From Pseudomonadota bacterium (GTDB lineage: Bacteria > Desulfobacterota > Syntrophobacteria > Syntrophobacterales > Syntrophobacteraceae): a stretch of DNA of 11,642 bases. Below, piece after piece: positions 1-6,007 of the stretch (the first letter of the stretch is position 1; the number at the start of each line of letters is the position of its first letter). Under the pieces are notes generated by a model. It was not told where the DNA came from and ran no database searches. It worked only from the letters and a program-made list of their open reading frames with translations. The translations under genes and the position numbers were made by a program. The stretch lies in NCBI GenBank assembly GCA_023442755.1, contig JAEZXS010000060.1:1-11642 (forward strand), read 5' to 3'.

Positions 1-205
1 GGCGAAGGCCGGGAACCAGGCTTTATTCCCACTTCTGCTTGCATTTTTTCTCACTTTTTGGATTATGACACGGTCTCGCAGGCCGGAATCCAGCTCTGCC
101 GCCGCATCTTCCCGACGCGGTTTGAACGAGGCTGAAACTTCTACTTGCAGTGAAGTTTCATAAGAGTGCTGTTCAAATTCTCCTGGACCCCGGCCTTCGC
201 CGGGG
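1..205. repeat. Inverted pair of GC-rich intergenic repeats
   Basis: Bases 1-13 (GGCGAAGGCCGGG) are the exact reverse complement of 189-201. Over 20 bases (1-20 against 182-201) only about two positions differ, so two copies of one repeat face each other about 160 bp apart. The right copy folds by itself into a perfect 7-bp stem (188-194 with 199-205, loop CTTC). Between them lies another perfect inverted repeat, 133-141 with 152-160 (TGAAACTTC / GAAGTTTCA). No gene is visible here. The arrangement resembles non-coding dispersed repeats or a MITE-like cassette. The left copy begins at the window edge, so its true end is unknown. Confidence 0.6.
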
Positions 206-227
206 CGACGACCTTTGACTTGGTTGA

Positions 228-260
228 CCTTAAATCAACCTTAAATCAACCTTAAATCAA
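228..260. repeat. Three perfect tandem copies of an 11-bp unit
   Basis: The unit CCTTAAATCAA occurs three times without a gap at 228-238, 239-249 and 250-260. One helical turn per unit would place the same face of each copy on one side of the DNA, as in iterated protein-binding sites. Replication slippage is an equally good explanation. No gene begins close by; the nearest start is at 602. Confidence 0.9.
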
Positions 261-412
261 CAACATTGGGGCTGGAAGTCCGCCCCAAACGGCCGATGTC
301 CCTGGTGGAACTTTAAATGCTAACATATGAGCGAATGTTTTCGTAAATGCTTCTTTGAAACTCGGTCTTGTGTTTTTGCTTAATCGACTATGAAAGCTTC
401 AATACGCCTCAT

Positions 413-488
413 GAGCCGCCTCGTATGGAACCGTACAGCGCGGTGTGGTATGGGAGAACGGCGGGAGCCATCCCGCCTCCTGCCCGAT
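413..488 (+). mobile_element. Decayed 3' end of a group II intron (domains V and VI)
   Basis: Positions 413-446 are exactly 34 nt, the usual size of domain V. They start with GAGC (containing the AGC catalytic triad) and fold with an upper stem GTATG/CGTAC closed by a GAAC loop, and a lower stem with CCGC/GCGG at its core. A domain VI-like hairpin follows: GGCGGG (460-465) pairs with CCCGCC (472-477), and GGG (452-454) with CCC (483-485). The segment ends in CCCGAT (483-488), as bacterial group II introns typically end. The bulged branch-point position, seven bases from the 3' end (482), is G instead of A, and the lower stem of domain V has mismatches. No reverse transcriptase gene lies upstream. 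I read this as a dead intron remnant. Confidence 0.55.
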
Positions 489-523
489 GGCGTCCCGCAC
501 GGCAGGTGCTGAATTTAAATCCG

Positions 524-538
524 AAATAATGATTATTA
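524..538. promoter_or_regulatory. Weak Fur-box-like palindrome
   Basis: The 15 bases AAATAATGATTATTA match 12 of 15 positions of the 7-1-7 Fur consensus TGATAATGATTATCA. They sit just upstream of the large hairpin before the L,D-transpeptidase gene. AT-rich promoter DNA can give such a match by chance, so this is only a candidate operator. Confidence 0.25.
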
Positions 539-593
539 TCCCATAATAAATGTATGTAGATGGATCGCGTCCGCAATGTCATTTATTATGGGA
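539..593 (+). promoter_or_regulatory. 14-bp perfect inverted repeat that covers the RBS of the 602 gene
   Basis: Bases 539-552 (TCCCATAATAAATG) are the exact reverse complement of 580-593, separated by 27 nt. The right arm contains most of the Shine-Dalgarno sequence GGGAG (590-594) that serves the start codon at 602. If the transcript begins upstream of 539, the RNA hairpin would bury the ribosome binding site, which would suit translational control by temperature, ligand or a bound protein. If transcription starts within the loop, the repeat would instead act as a DNA operator. The symmetry is seen directly; the function is inferred. Confidence 0.6.
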
Positions 594-601
594 GACGGCT
601 T

Positions 602-1438
602 ATGAACTCAGCTCGAATTATTCCGCTTGTGATATTGGCTTTTCTGCTAACCGTTCCGGGCTTCGAACGGAACACTTCATGGGCTGCTGCAGAAGACCTG
701 AGCGGCGCCGGGATCGCTAACCGGCAAGGCGATTCTTCCACAAGGGGAGGAAACGCCGGCTGGTCCACACGGGTCGTTACGGAGCGTGAACTCGACAGGA
801 TGGACAGCAGCGACTGGGACCTCAGCCCGAGCCTGCGTAAGCGTATACTTGCTCGGCTCAATGTTCGGGATCCCGATTATATCGCAGAAGATATAAAGCG
901 CGGCAAACCGCTCAAGGTCCCTGATGATTTCAGCAGATTCAAAAACTGGACGCCGCTTCAAACATATATTGCTGATGTCGCGGACCTGCCTAAATTCATC
1001 CTTGTCGTAAGAGATATTCCCTTTATAGGATGGTATGAGCGAGGCAGGCTGGTGGGCGACACCTATATATGCATCGGGAAGCAGGACTACTCGACAAGGG
1101 ACGGCTTGTACACCGTCAGGGAAAAGGATATAGACCACGTTTCGAGGAGTTATCCGAACGCTTACGGCGAACCGGCACCGATGCCGTGGGCGTTGCGCAT
1201 ATACGAACATGTCTGGATTCATGCCGGGGATATTACCGGCGGCTACTGTTCGCACGGATGCATAAACCTGCCGATCTTCCCTGCGATGCGCCTTTTCGAC
1301 TGGGCAACACCCGGCACTCTCGTCCTGATCGTGGATTCCCTGGGGGAGGTGCCGACAATAATTGCCAGGAACCGGGGCAACTGTTCGCTTTTTGCTTCGC
1401 ATTGCACTCCCGGCGAGTGGAGCGCCCGGAAGGGTTGA
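602..1438 (+). CDS. Exported L,D-transpeptidase (YkuD-fold) protein
   Basis: This 278-residue protein carries the YkuD catalytic signature: H207 in 'IHAGDITGG', then S217-H218-G219-C220-I221-N222. C220 is the predicted nucleophile, forming acyl-enzyme intermediates with peptidoglycan stem peptides. The short spacing between H207 and SHGC resembles the subgroup with 'HAG..PGYPASHGC'. Such enzymes make 3-3 cross-links in the periplasm or anchor envelope proteins. Residues 1-30 look like a signal peptide (a hydrophobic stretch, then SWAAA). About 100 residues precede the catalytic domain without a motif I recognise, and the tail after residue 250 is low in features. I chose the ATG at 602 because GGGAG lies 7 nt upstream and it gives a clean signal peptide. 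The in-frame ATG at 560 has no ribosome binding site and would place charged residues ahead of the signal. An MFS gene follows after 65 bp. Substrate is unknown. Confidence 0.85.
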   Translation: MNSARIIPLVILAFLLTVPGFERNTSWAAAEDLSGAGIANRQGDSSTRGGNAGWSTRVVTERELDRMDSSDWDLSPSLRKRILARLNVRDPDYIAEDIKRGKPLKVPDDFSRFKNWTPLQTYIADVADLPKFILVVRDIPFIGWYERGRLVGDTYICIGKQDYSTRDGLYTVREKDIDHVSRSYPNAYGEPAPMPWALRIYEHVWIHAGDITGGYCSHGCINLPIFPAMRLFDWATPGTLVLIVDSLGEVPTIIARNRGNCSLFASHCTPGEWSARKG

Positions 1439-1503
1439 TGCCGGGTGTGCGGTTGAATCGTTTCGTGAGTCTGTAACAACCGAGGAGGTTCGAAGCCCGA
1501 GAG

Positions 1504-2745
1504 ATGCCGATATTGACGAGAGATGGAAAAATCCTGTTTCTTACCCGCATAGTGCGCTTGTTCGCGTATGGTTCCCTGTCCGTTATCCTGCTGCTTTACC
1601 TGTCCAGTATCGGCCTGAGCGAAACCCGGATCGGGCTCCTGCTGACGCTGACCCTGCTTGGGGATACGCTTATATCCCTCTGGCTGACTACCCGGGCGGA
1701 TGCTGTCGGCCGCCGCATCACCCTGATAGCGGGTGCGGGGCTCATGATCTTCGGCGGGGTGCTGTTCGCGGTGACGAGCAATTTCGTCGTGCTCCTGATT
1801 GCCGCAACCATCGGCGTGTTGAGTCCGAGCGGCTATGAGGTCGGTCCGTTCCTCTCGCTCGAACAGTCGGCGCTTTCAAGCATCGTGTCTGACCGACAGC
1901 GGACGCACGTTTTTGCCTGGTACAACCTGGTTGGGTCTTTCGCAACCGCCCTGGGGGCTCTGGTCACCGGGATTTGCGTCCAGGCGCTTCAGAACGCGCA
2001 CATGACGCCCGTTGCGAGCTACCGGTGGGTGATAATCGGCTACGCGGGAATCGGGGCGCTGCTGGCGCTGGGCTTCAAAGGCCTTTCATCCCGCGTCGAA
2101 GCCCCGAAAACCACCCGAACGGAGCTTTCCAGCGAACTGAAAAGGCGCTTCGGCCTCGATCGTTCAAAGGGAATCGTGCTCAAACTGTCGCTGTTGTTTT
2201 CCCTGGACGCGTTTGCCGGAGGATTCGTTTTGCAGAGCATCATTGCCTACTGGTTCTCCATGCGGTTCGGCGTGGAACCGGCGATTCTGGGCAGCATCTT
2301 TTTCGGGGCCAACATCCTGGCAGGGGTCTCGGCGCTTTCGGCCGTCTGGATAGCTTCCCGGATCGGACTCGTCAGGACGATGGTCTATACGCACATTCCA
2401 TCGAATATCCTTCTAATCCTGGTTCCGCTGATGCCCACTCTTACCCTTGCCATCGCCATGCTACTGTTGCGTTTCAGCATTTCGCAGATGGACGTCCCGA
2501 CCCGGCAATCCTACGTGATGGCCGTGGTGCGGCCGGAGGAGCGATCCGCGGCCGGCGGGATCACGGGAATAGCGAGGACGATCGGAGCGTCGATTTCCCC
2601 CGTTATCACGGGGCCGTTTCTGGCAAGCGCGACGCTGGCGAGTTTGCCCTTCTTTATCAGCGGCGGGCTCAAAATCGTGTACGATCTGCTTTTGTACCGC
2701 AGCTTCAAAAGCACGGGCGCTCCGGAGGAGAGGGTACGACCATAG
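1504..2745 (+). CDS. Major facilitator superfamily (MFS) transporter
   Basis: This 413-residue protein is hydrophobic throughout, with about twelve predicted membrane segments in two halves separated by a charged cytoplasmic loop at about residues 192-225. A motif-A-like sequence between segments 2 and 3 (LTTRADAVGRR, residues 61-71) is typical of MFS carriers. An acidic residue in segment 4 (GYEVGPF, about 110-116) and a polar 'MDVPTRQSY' stretch (329-337) may face the substrate path. The substrate cannot be read from the sequence; an efflux role for a small molecule is a reasonable guess. GAGGAGG at 1482-1488 precedes the ATG by 15 nt, which is rather long, but no closer in-frame start exists. 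The gene begins 65 bp after the L,D-transpeptidase gene on the same strand with no evident terminator between, so co-transcription is likely. Confidence 0.85.
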   Translation: MPILTRDGKILFLTRIVRLFAYGSLSVILLLYLSSIGLSETRIGLLLTLTLLGDTLISLWLTTRADAVGRRITLIAGAGLMIFGGVLFAVTSNFVVLLIAATIGVLSPSGYEVGPFLSLEQSALSSIVSDRQRTHVFAWYNLVGSFATALGALVTGICVQALQNAHMTPVASYRWVIIGYAGIGALLALGFKGLSSRVEAPKTTRTELSSELKRRFGLDRSKGIVLKLSLLFSLDAFAGGFVLQSIIAYWFSMRFGVEPAILGSIFFGANILAGVSALSAVWIASRIGLVRTMVYTHIPSNILLILVPLMPTLTLAIAMLLLRFSISQMDVPTRQSYVMAVVRPEERSAAGGITGIARTIGASISPVITGPFLASATLASLPFFISGGLKIVYDLLLYRSFKSTGAPEERVRP

Positions 2746-2914
2746 CCGGCAACTTAAGGGACAGCAAGCCGCGAAGAAAGCATTTATTTAGGTAAGGGTT
2801 GGACGACTTCCAGCCGTTATGCTTTGTCTTCGTAGGTGCGCGTCGGTCTTCTCCAACGCGAATCCCGCGAAACGCGCATAGTCGGCAACCTAAAGGACCA
2901 AGCCGCGAGGAAGA
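2746..2914. repeat. Pair of ~35-bp direct repeats with associated stems
   Basis: Copy 1 (2746-2780) and copy 2 (2882-2914) share CGGCAAC, AAGCCGCGA and most bases between, with a small gap. Copy 1 leads into an inverted repeat: CGAAGA-AAGCAT (2772-2783) pairs with 2819-2832, leaving a two-base bulge. In copy 2, GAAGACC (2910-2916) pairs with an upstream GGTCTTC (2845-2851). The shared block therefore sits at the edge of a possible stem each time. No gene begins just downstream. It may be a non-coding repeat family or degenerate structured RNA. Confidence 0.5.
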
Positions 2915-2949
2915 CCCAGTTTATCCAGTCATGTTTTCCCCAAAAGCAT

Positions 2950-3180
2950 CGAGGCTGAAAGCCTCTCCCACAGTGGTTCATAGTTGACGGCTACGGATCT
3001 GGCGCGTGAGAAGGAGAAAGACAAAAATCTGCGGAAATCTGTGAAATCTGCGGATAGAAAGTCTTTGTCCGGCACCGAAAAAGGTTTTGCGGACTAATTG
3101 CAGGCACTGGAGAAACGAGGGCCACGATAAAAGGTTTTCTCTGCGGATTACCCGGTTCTCGCCCGGGCTCTGCAGCGTGT
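2950..3180. repeat. Dispersed intergenic repeat, copy A (~231 bp)
   Basis: This segment matches copy B (3307-3538) almost without gaps, at roughly 80-90% identity by eye. It opens with a perfect hairpin, GAGGCT-GAA-AGCCTC (2951-2965). Its middle is a run of near-identical 9-10-bp units (AATCTGCGGA, AATCTGTGA, AATCTGCGGA, from about 3026). Read in reverse, this gives the peptide-like string PQISQISADF, which I know as a frequent mis-called ORF in related genomes. Reading frames through it are not conserved between copies, so I treat it as non-coding. Confidence 0.85.
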
Positions 3181-3306
3181 TCCGTCACCCCGACGAACCC
3201 CGGATCGGGTCCGGGGCAGGCGTTGGGGTCCAGAAGTGCTTGAAAACATTGGATTCAGGCTTCCGGAATGACGATCACAATGATTTTAGGGTTTGTCATC
3301 AATCTG
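3181..3306. repeat. Spacer between repeat copies, with GC-rich hairpin
   Basis: This 126-bp stretch separates the two long repeat copies and shows no gene. It has a perfect 7-bp stem, CCCCGGA (3198-3204) with TCCGGGG (3210-3216), followed by GGGGTCCAG and then TGGATTCAGG and CCGGAATGACG words. The same vocabulary (ACCCCGG, GGTCCAG or its complement, CCGGAATCCAG) appears in 1-205, so the two places probably share one dispersed repeat family. Confidence 0.45.
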
Positions 3307-3538
3307 CGAGGCTGAAAGCCTCTCCACAGTGGTTCATAGTTTGCGGCTATGAGCTGGTGCGTGGGAAGGAGAAAAACAAAAATCTGCGGAAATCTGTGAA
3401 ATCTGCGGATAGAAAGTCTTTCTCCGGCACTGAACAAGGTTTTGCGGGAGCAATTGGAGGATCTGGAGAAACGAGGGCCACTATAAAAGGTTTTCTCTGG
3501 GATTGTACCTGGTTCTGGCCCGGGATCTGCGCCGTGTG
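3307..3538. repeat. Dispersed intergenic repeat, copy B (~232 bp)
   Basis: Second copy of the element at 2950-3180, shifted by 357 bp. It keeps the GAGGCT-GAA-AGCCTC hairpin (3308-3322), the AATCTGCGGA-type triplet, the block AGAAAGTCTTT, and the downstream GAGAAACGAGGGCCAC and AAAAGGTTTTCTCT words. Differences are mostly scattered substitutions with a few one-base indels, so the duplication or the two insertions are not recent. From 3539 to about 3640 no further feature is seen. Confidence 0.85.
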
Positions 3539-3676
3539 GAAATTTTCTCATGGAGTTTCCGGCAGCCGACATGCCCAACGCCTCATCCTTTATGGGACGA
3601 GCCTGCCTTCTTGATTTCGGCCCCGTGTGCAAAAGACGAAATTGATTAACCCCGCATGAAATGGTACACTCAGTAC

Positions 3677-3704
3677 TCGACAAATATTTTTTTTCACATA
3701 TGAT
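3677..3704 (+). promoter_or_regulatory. Candidate sigma-70-type promoter for fumarase
   Basis: TCGACA (3677-3682; 5 of 6 with TTGACA) and TATGAT (3699-3704; 5 of 6 with TATAAT) are 16 bp apart, with an A/T run between them. Transcription would begin near 3711 and give a leader of about 73 nt. A weaker alternative lies just upstream: TTGATT (3642-3647) and TACACT (3665-3670), spaced 17 bp. The choice is from consensus matching only. Confidence 0.4.
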
Positions 3705-3783
3705 AGGGTTTCAAATTTTCTGAGATTCAATTTTTGTCTGAGCTCTTCTTTGAACTGCAATGCCGCTGCAAAAGGAGTTGAAA

Positions 3784-5409
3784 ATGCCGGAATTCAAGTA
3801 TCAGGATCCGTTTCCACAGAGCAAGGATGAGACCAAGTACAAGCTGCTGGCCAAAGGTTATGTCTCTGTTGCGAACTTTGACGGGAAAGAAATCCTCAAG
3901 GTCGATCCCGAAGGACTTGCATACCTCGCCAATCAGGCAATGCGGGATGTTTCCTTTTTGCTGCGCACCAAGCAGATCGAAAAATGGGTGGCTATTCTCA
4001 ACGATCCGGAATCCTCGCCAAACGACCGCGGAGTAGCGATTGCGCTTCTGCAGAATGCGGAAGTAGCCGCGAAATACGTACTGCCGCTTTGCCAGGATAC
4101 CGGAACGGCCACCGTGGTCGGCAAGAAGGGCCAGGCGGTCTGGACGGGCGCCAAAGATGAAGAATTCATATCCAAGGGCGTTTACAAGACCTATACGGAA
4201 GAAAATCTGCGCTACTCCCAGACCATCCCCCTCAACATGTACGATGAGAAGAACTCCGGCTGCAACCTCCCGGCCCAGATAGACCTGTATGCGACCGAAG
4301 GAATGGAATACAAGTTCCTTTTCATCGCCAAGGGCGGCGGTTCAGCCAACAAGAACATGCTTTACCAGGAAACCAAGGCGCTGCTCAATCCGGCAAGCCT
4401 GGAAAAATTCCTCGTCAGCAAGATGCTGACCCTCGGCACGGCAGCGTGTCCGCCTTACCACGTTGCATTCGTCATCGGCGGCACCTCGGCGGAAGCCTGT
4501 CTGAAGACGGTAAAGCTGGCTACCACGGGCTACCTGGACAATCTCCCGACCACTGGGAATGACGGCGGCCAGGCGTTCCGCGATATCGAACTCGAAGAAA
4601 AGATCCTGAAAGCCGCCCAGAAATCGGGCTACGGCGCTCAGTTCGGCGGCAAGCACTTCGCCCTGGATCTCAGGATAGTTCGTCTGCCCCGCCACGGCGC
4701 ATCCTGCCCTGTCGCAATGGGCGTATCCTGTTCGGCGGACCGGAACATCAAGGCCAAGATCAACAAGGAAGGGATCTGGCTGGAAGAACTGGAAGCCAAT
4801 CCCGGCAAATTCATCCCTGAAAAGTTCCGCGGAAAGCACGATCACGGTGTGGTGAAGGTCAACCTGAACCGCCCGATGAAAGAGGTACTGGCCGAACTGA
4901 CCAATTACCCGATCAAGACCCAGCTCTCCCTTACCGGAACGATCATCGTCGGCCGCGACATAGCCCATGCGAAGCTGAAAGAGCGGATCGACAAGGGAGA
5001 GGGGCTGCCGCAGTACCTCAAGGATCATCCGATCTATTACGCCGGCCCGGCCAAGACCCCCAAGGGAGCGCCTTCAGGCTCGTTCGGCCCGACCACTGCC
5101 GGCCGTATGGATTCCTACGTCGACCTGTTCCAGGCCAACGGCGGCTCGATGATCATGATCGCCAAGGGCAACCGCAGCCAGCAGGTCACCGATGCGTGCA
5201 AGAAGTACGGTGGATTCTATCTCGGCTCGATTGGCGGCGCGGCTGCCATCCTGGCCCAGGAAAACATAAAGAAGGTCGAAGTCCTCGAATATCCCGAGCT
5301 GGGAATGGAAGCCATCTGGAAGATCGAAGTGGAAGACTTCCCCGCGTTCATCCTTGTGGATGACAAGGGGAATGATTTCTTTAGCCAGATAGGGTGCGCA
5401 GCGCACTAA
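3784..5409 (+). CDS. Class I fumarate hydratase (iron-sulfur, fused alpha/beta)
   Basis: The 541-residue protein is collinear with E. coli FumA (548 residues) from 'YQ.PFP..KD.T.Y.LL' to 'EDFPAFILVDDKGNDFF'. It catalyses reversible hydration of fumarate to (S)-malate in the cytoplasm. The N-terminal part (to about residue 330) holds the cysteines predicted to bind the catalytic [4Fe-4S] cluster: C103 (LCQDTGTA), C222 (AACPPYH) and C316 (GVSCSADRN), corresponding to C105, C224 and C318 of E. coli FumA. The C-terminal part (from about 345) is the beta domain with GRDIAHAKLKER and PTTAGRMDSYVD. Both domains are on one chain, unlike the split enzymes of many archaea and anaerobes. The ATG at 3784 is chosen because AGGAG (3773-3777) lies 6 nt upstream; the ATG at 3760 has no such site. 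It stands alone, with its own terminator. The cluster suggests an oxygen-sensitive enzyme in an anaerobe, used in the citric acid or methylmalonyl-CoA routes. Confidence 0.97.
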   Translation: MPEFKYQDPFPQSKDETKYKLLAKGYVSVANFDGKEILKVDPEGLAYLANQAMRDVSFLLRTKQIEKWVAILNDPESSPNDRGVAIALLQNAEVAAKYVLPLCQDTGTATVVGKKGQAVWTGAKDEEFISKGVYKTYTEENLRYSQTIPLNMYDEKNSGCNLPAQIDLYATEGMEYKFLFIAKGGGSANKNMLYQETKALLNPASLEKFLVSKMLTLGTAACPPYHVAFVIGGTSAEACLKTVKLATTGYLDNLPTTGNDGGQAFRDIELEEKILKAAQKSGYGAQFGGKHFALDLRIVRLPRHGASCPVAMGVSCSADRNIKAKINKEGIWLEELEANPGKFIPEKFRGKHDHGVVKVNLNRPMKEVLAELTNYPIKTQLSLTGTIIVGRDIAHAKLKERIDKGEGLPQYLKDHPIYYAGPAKTPKGAPSGSFGPTTAGRMDSYVDLFQANGGSMIMIAKGNRSQQVTDACKKYGGFYLGSIGGAAAILAQENIKKVEVLEYPELGMEAIWKIEVEDFPAFILVDDKGNDFFSQIGCAAH

Positions 5410-5432
5410 ACCCGGTTCGAAACCGTTTTGAT

Positions 5433-5459
5433 CGCCGGGCCCTCGGGTCCGGCGTTTTT
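5433..5459 (+). terminator. Rho-independent terminator after fumarase
   Basis: CGCCGGGCC (5433-5441) pairs with GGTCCGGCG (5446-5454), one pair being G-T, around a CTCG loop. TTTTT (5455-5459) follows. A smaller stem just before it, CGGTT-CGA-AACCG (5413-5425) then TTTT, may help. The main hairpin begins 24 bp after the stop codon. Confidence 0.85.
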
Positions 5460-5475
5460 ATTGAGGGCGGAGAAG

Positions 5476-5778
5476 CTAAGATATTATACTGAATTTAAGA
5501 GATAAAAAATATTTTTGAAAATATTTTACCCGCGCCGATACCCGCAATTTCGCAGGGTTACAGTGGTCAGTTACGGACGGCTCCGGGTATAGGGATGAAA
5601 AAAGCAGGGAGCGCCCGCCAAAGGCGACGGCCAAGGCCATGTATGCCTTGTGTTCGGGCGGATGCAGCGTTTTTACCCGCCGCATGCGCTCCCAACTGTG
5701 CTGGATGATAAGGCTACTGGCTTCTTCCGCCGCGTTTTTCCATGTCCCTGTTCTTTGCGTCCGTGTGTCCTTTTCCAT
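5476..5778 (-). CDS. Small protein of unknown function
   Basis: A 100-codon frame starts with ATG at 5778 and is preceded by AAGGAG 8 nt upstream, a good ribosome binding site. The protein begins MEKDTRTQRTG, is mixed in charge, has a central 'EHKAYMALAVAFGGRSLLFSSLYPEP' that is mildly hydrophobic, and a basic, aromatic tail (KYFQKYFLSLKF). I recognise no family. It points toward fumarase and ends 17 bp past that gene's terminator. The frame stays open upstream to 5985, but that part is arginine-, proline- and cysteine-rich and looks non-coding. The last ~25 codons run through AT-rich DNA that may also be non-coding. The RBS is the main argument for a real gene. Confidence 0.4.
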   Translation of the reverse strand: MEKDTRTQRTGTWKNAAEEASSLIIQHSWERMRRVKTLHPPEHKAYMALAVAFGGRSLLFSSLYPEPSVTDHCNPAKLRVSARVKYFQKYFLSLKFSIIS

Positions 5779-6007
5779 TTTCCCTACTCCTTGTGGAGTT
5801 TGGGCGGATGCACGCGGAGCCCCGTGCCTTCCACAATCGCCGCATCTCCTATTGCGGCGGTGTTTCCGCTCCGGCGCGGACACATGCCCGCACCGACCGC
5901 ATGCGTCGGGCGCCAAAGACAAGCGCGGCACGAACCGCCGTTTCCGACGCCGCGCCGCGCATGGAAGCAATGGCGGATTATACAAATACCTTCGCCTGCG
6001 GAATCCC
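5779..6007. other. GC-rich spacer with a 7-bp hairpin, no convincing gene
   Basis: Several frames are open here but all give low-complexity Arg/Pro/Cys/Ala peptides without a ribosome binding site. The only structure seen is CGCCGCA (5838-5844) pairing with TGCGGCG (5853-5859) across 8 bases, about 60 bp upstream of the small minus-strand frame. It could be part of that gene's leader. Confidence 0.4.

Noticed and set aside
228..260. Tandem repeats as a CRISPR array
   Set aside because: The 11-bp units are contiguous with no spacers and no cas genes are in the window.
560..601. Upstream ATG at 560 as start of the L,D-transpeptidase
   Set aside because: It has no ribosome binding site, adds charged residues before the signal peptide, and lies inside the inverted repeat's loop; the ATG at 602 has GGGAG and a clean signal peptide.
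2746..2914. c-di-GMP-I riboswitch
   Set aside because: The resemblance is limited to GGCAA and GGAC..AAGCC words; the conserved GGCAAACC and GACGCAAAGCC cores are not intact and no gene follows directly.
2799..2987. Open frame of 62 codons after the MFS gene
   Set aside because: No RBS, low-complexity product, and it overlaps structured repeats.
3087..3614. Open frame of 175 codons through the intergenic repeats
   Set aside because: It runs across both repeat copies and the GC-rich spacer, has no RBS, and its reading frame is not preserved between the copies.
5779..5985. N-terminal extension of the small minus-strand frame
   Set aside because: The product is Arg/Pro/Cys-rich and lacks an RBS; a good RBS lies in front of the internal ATG at 5778.
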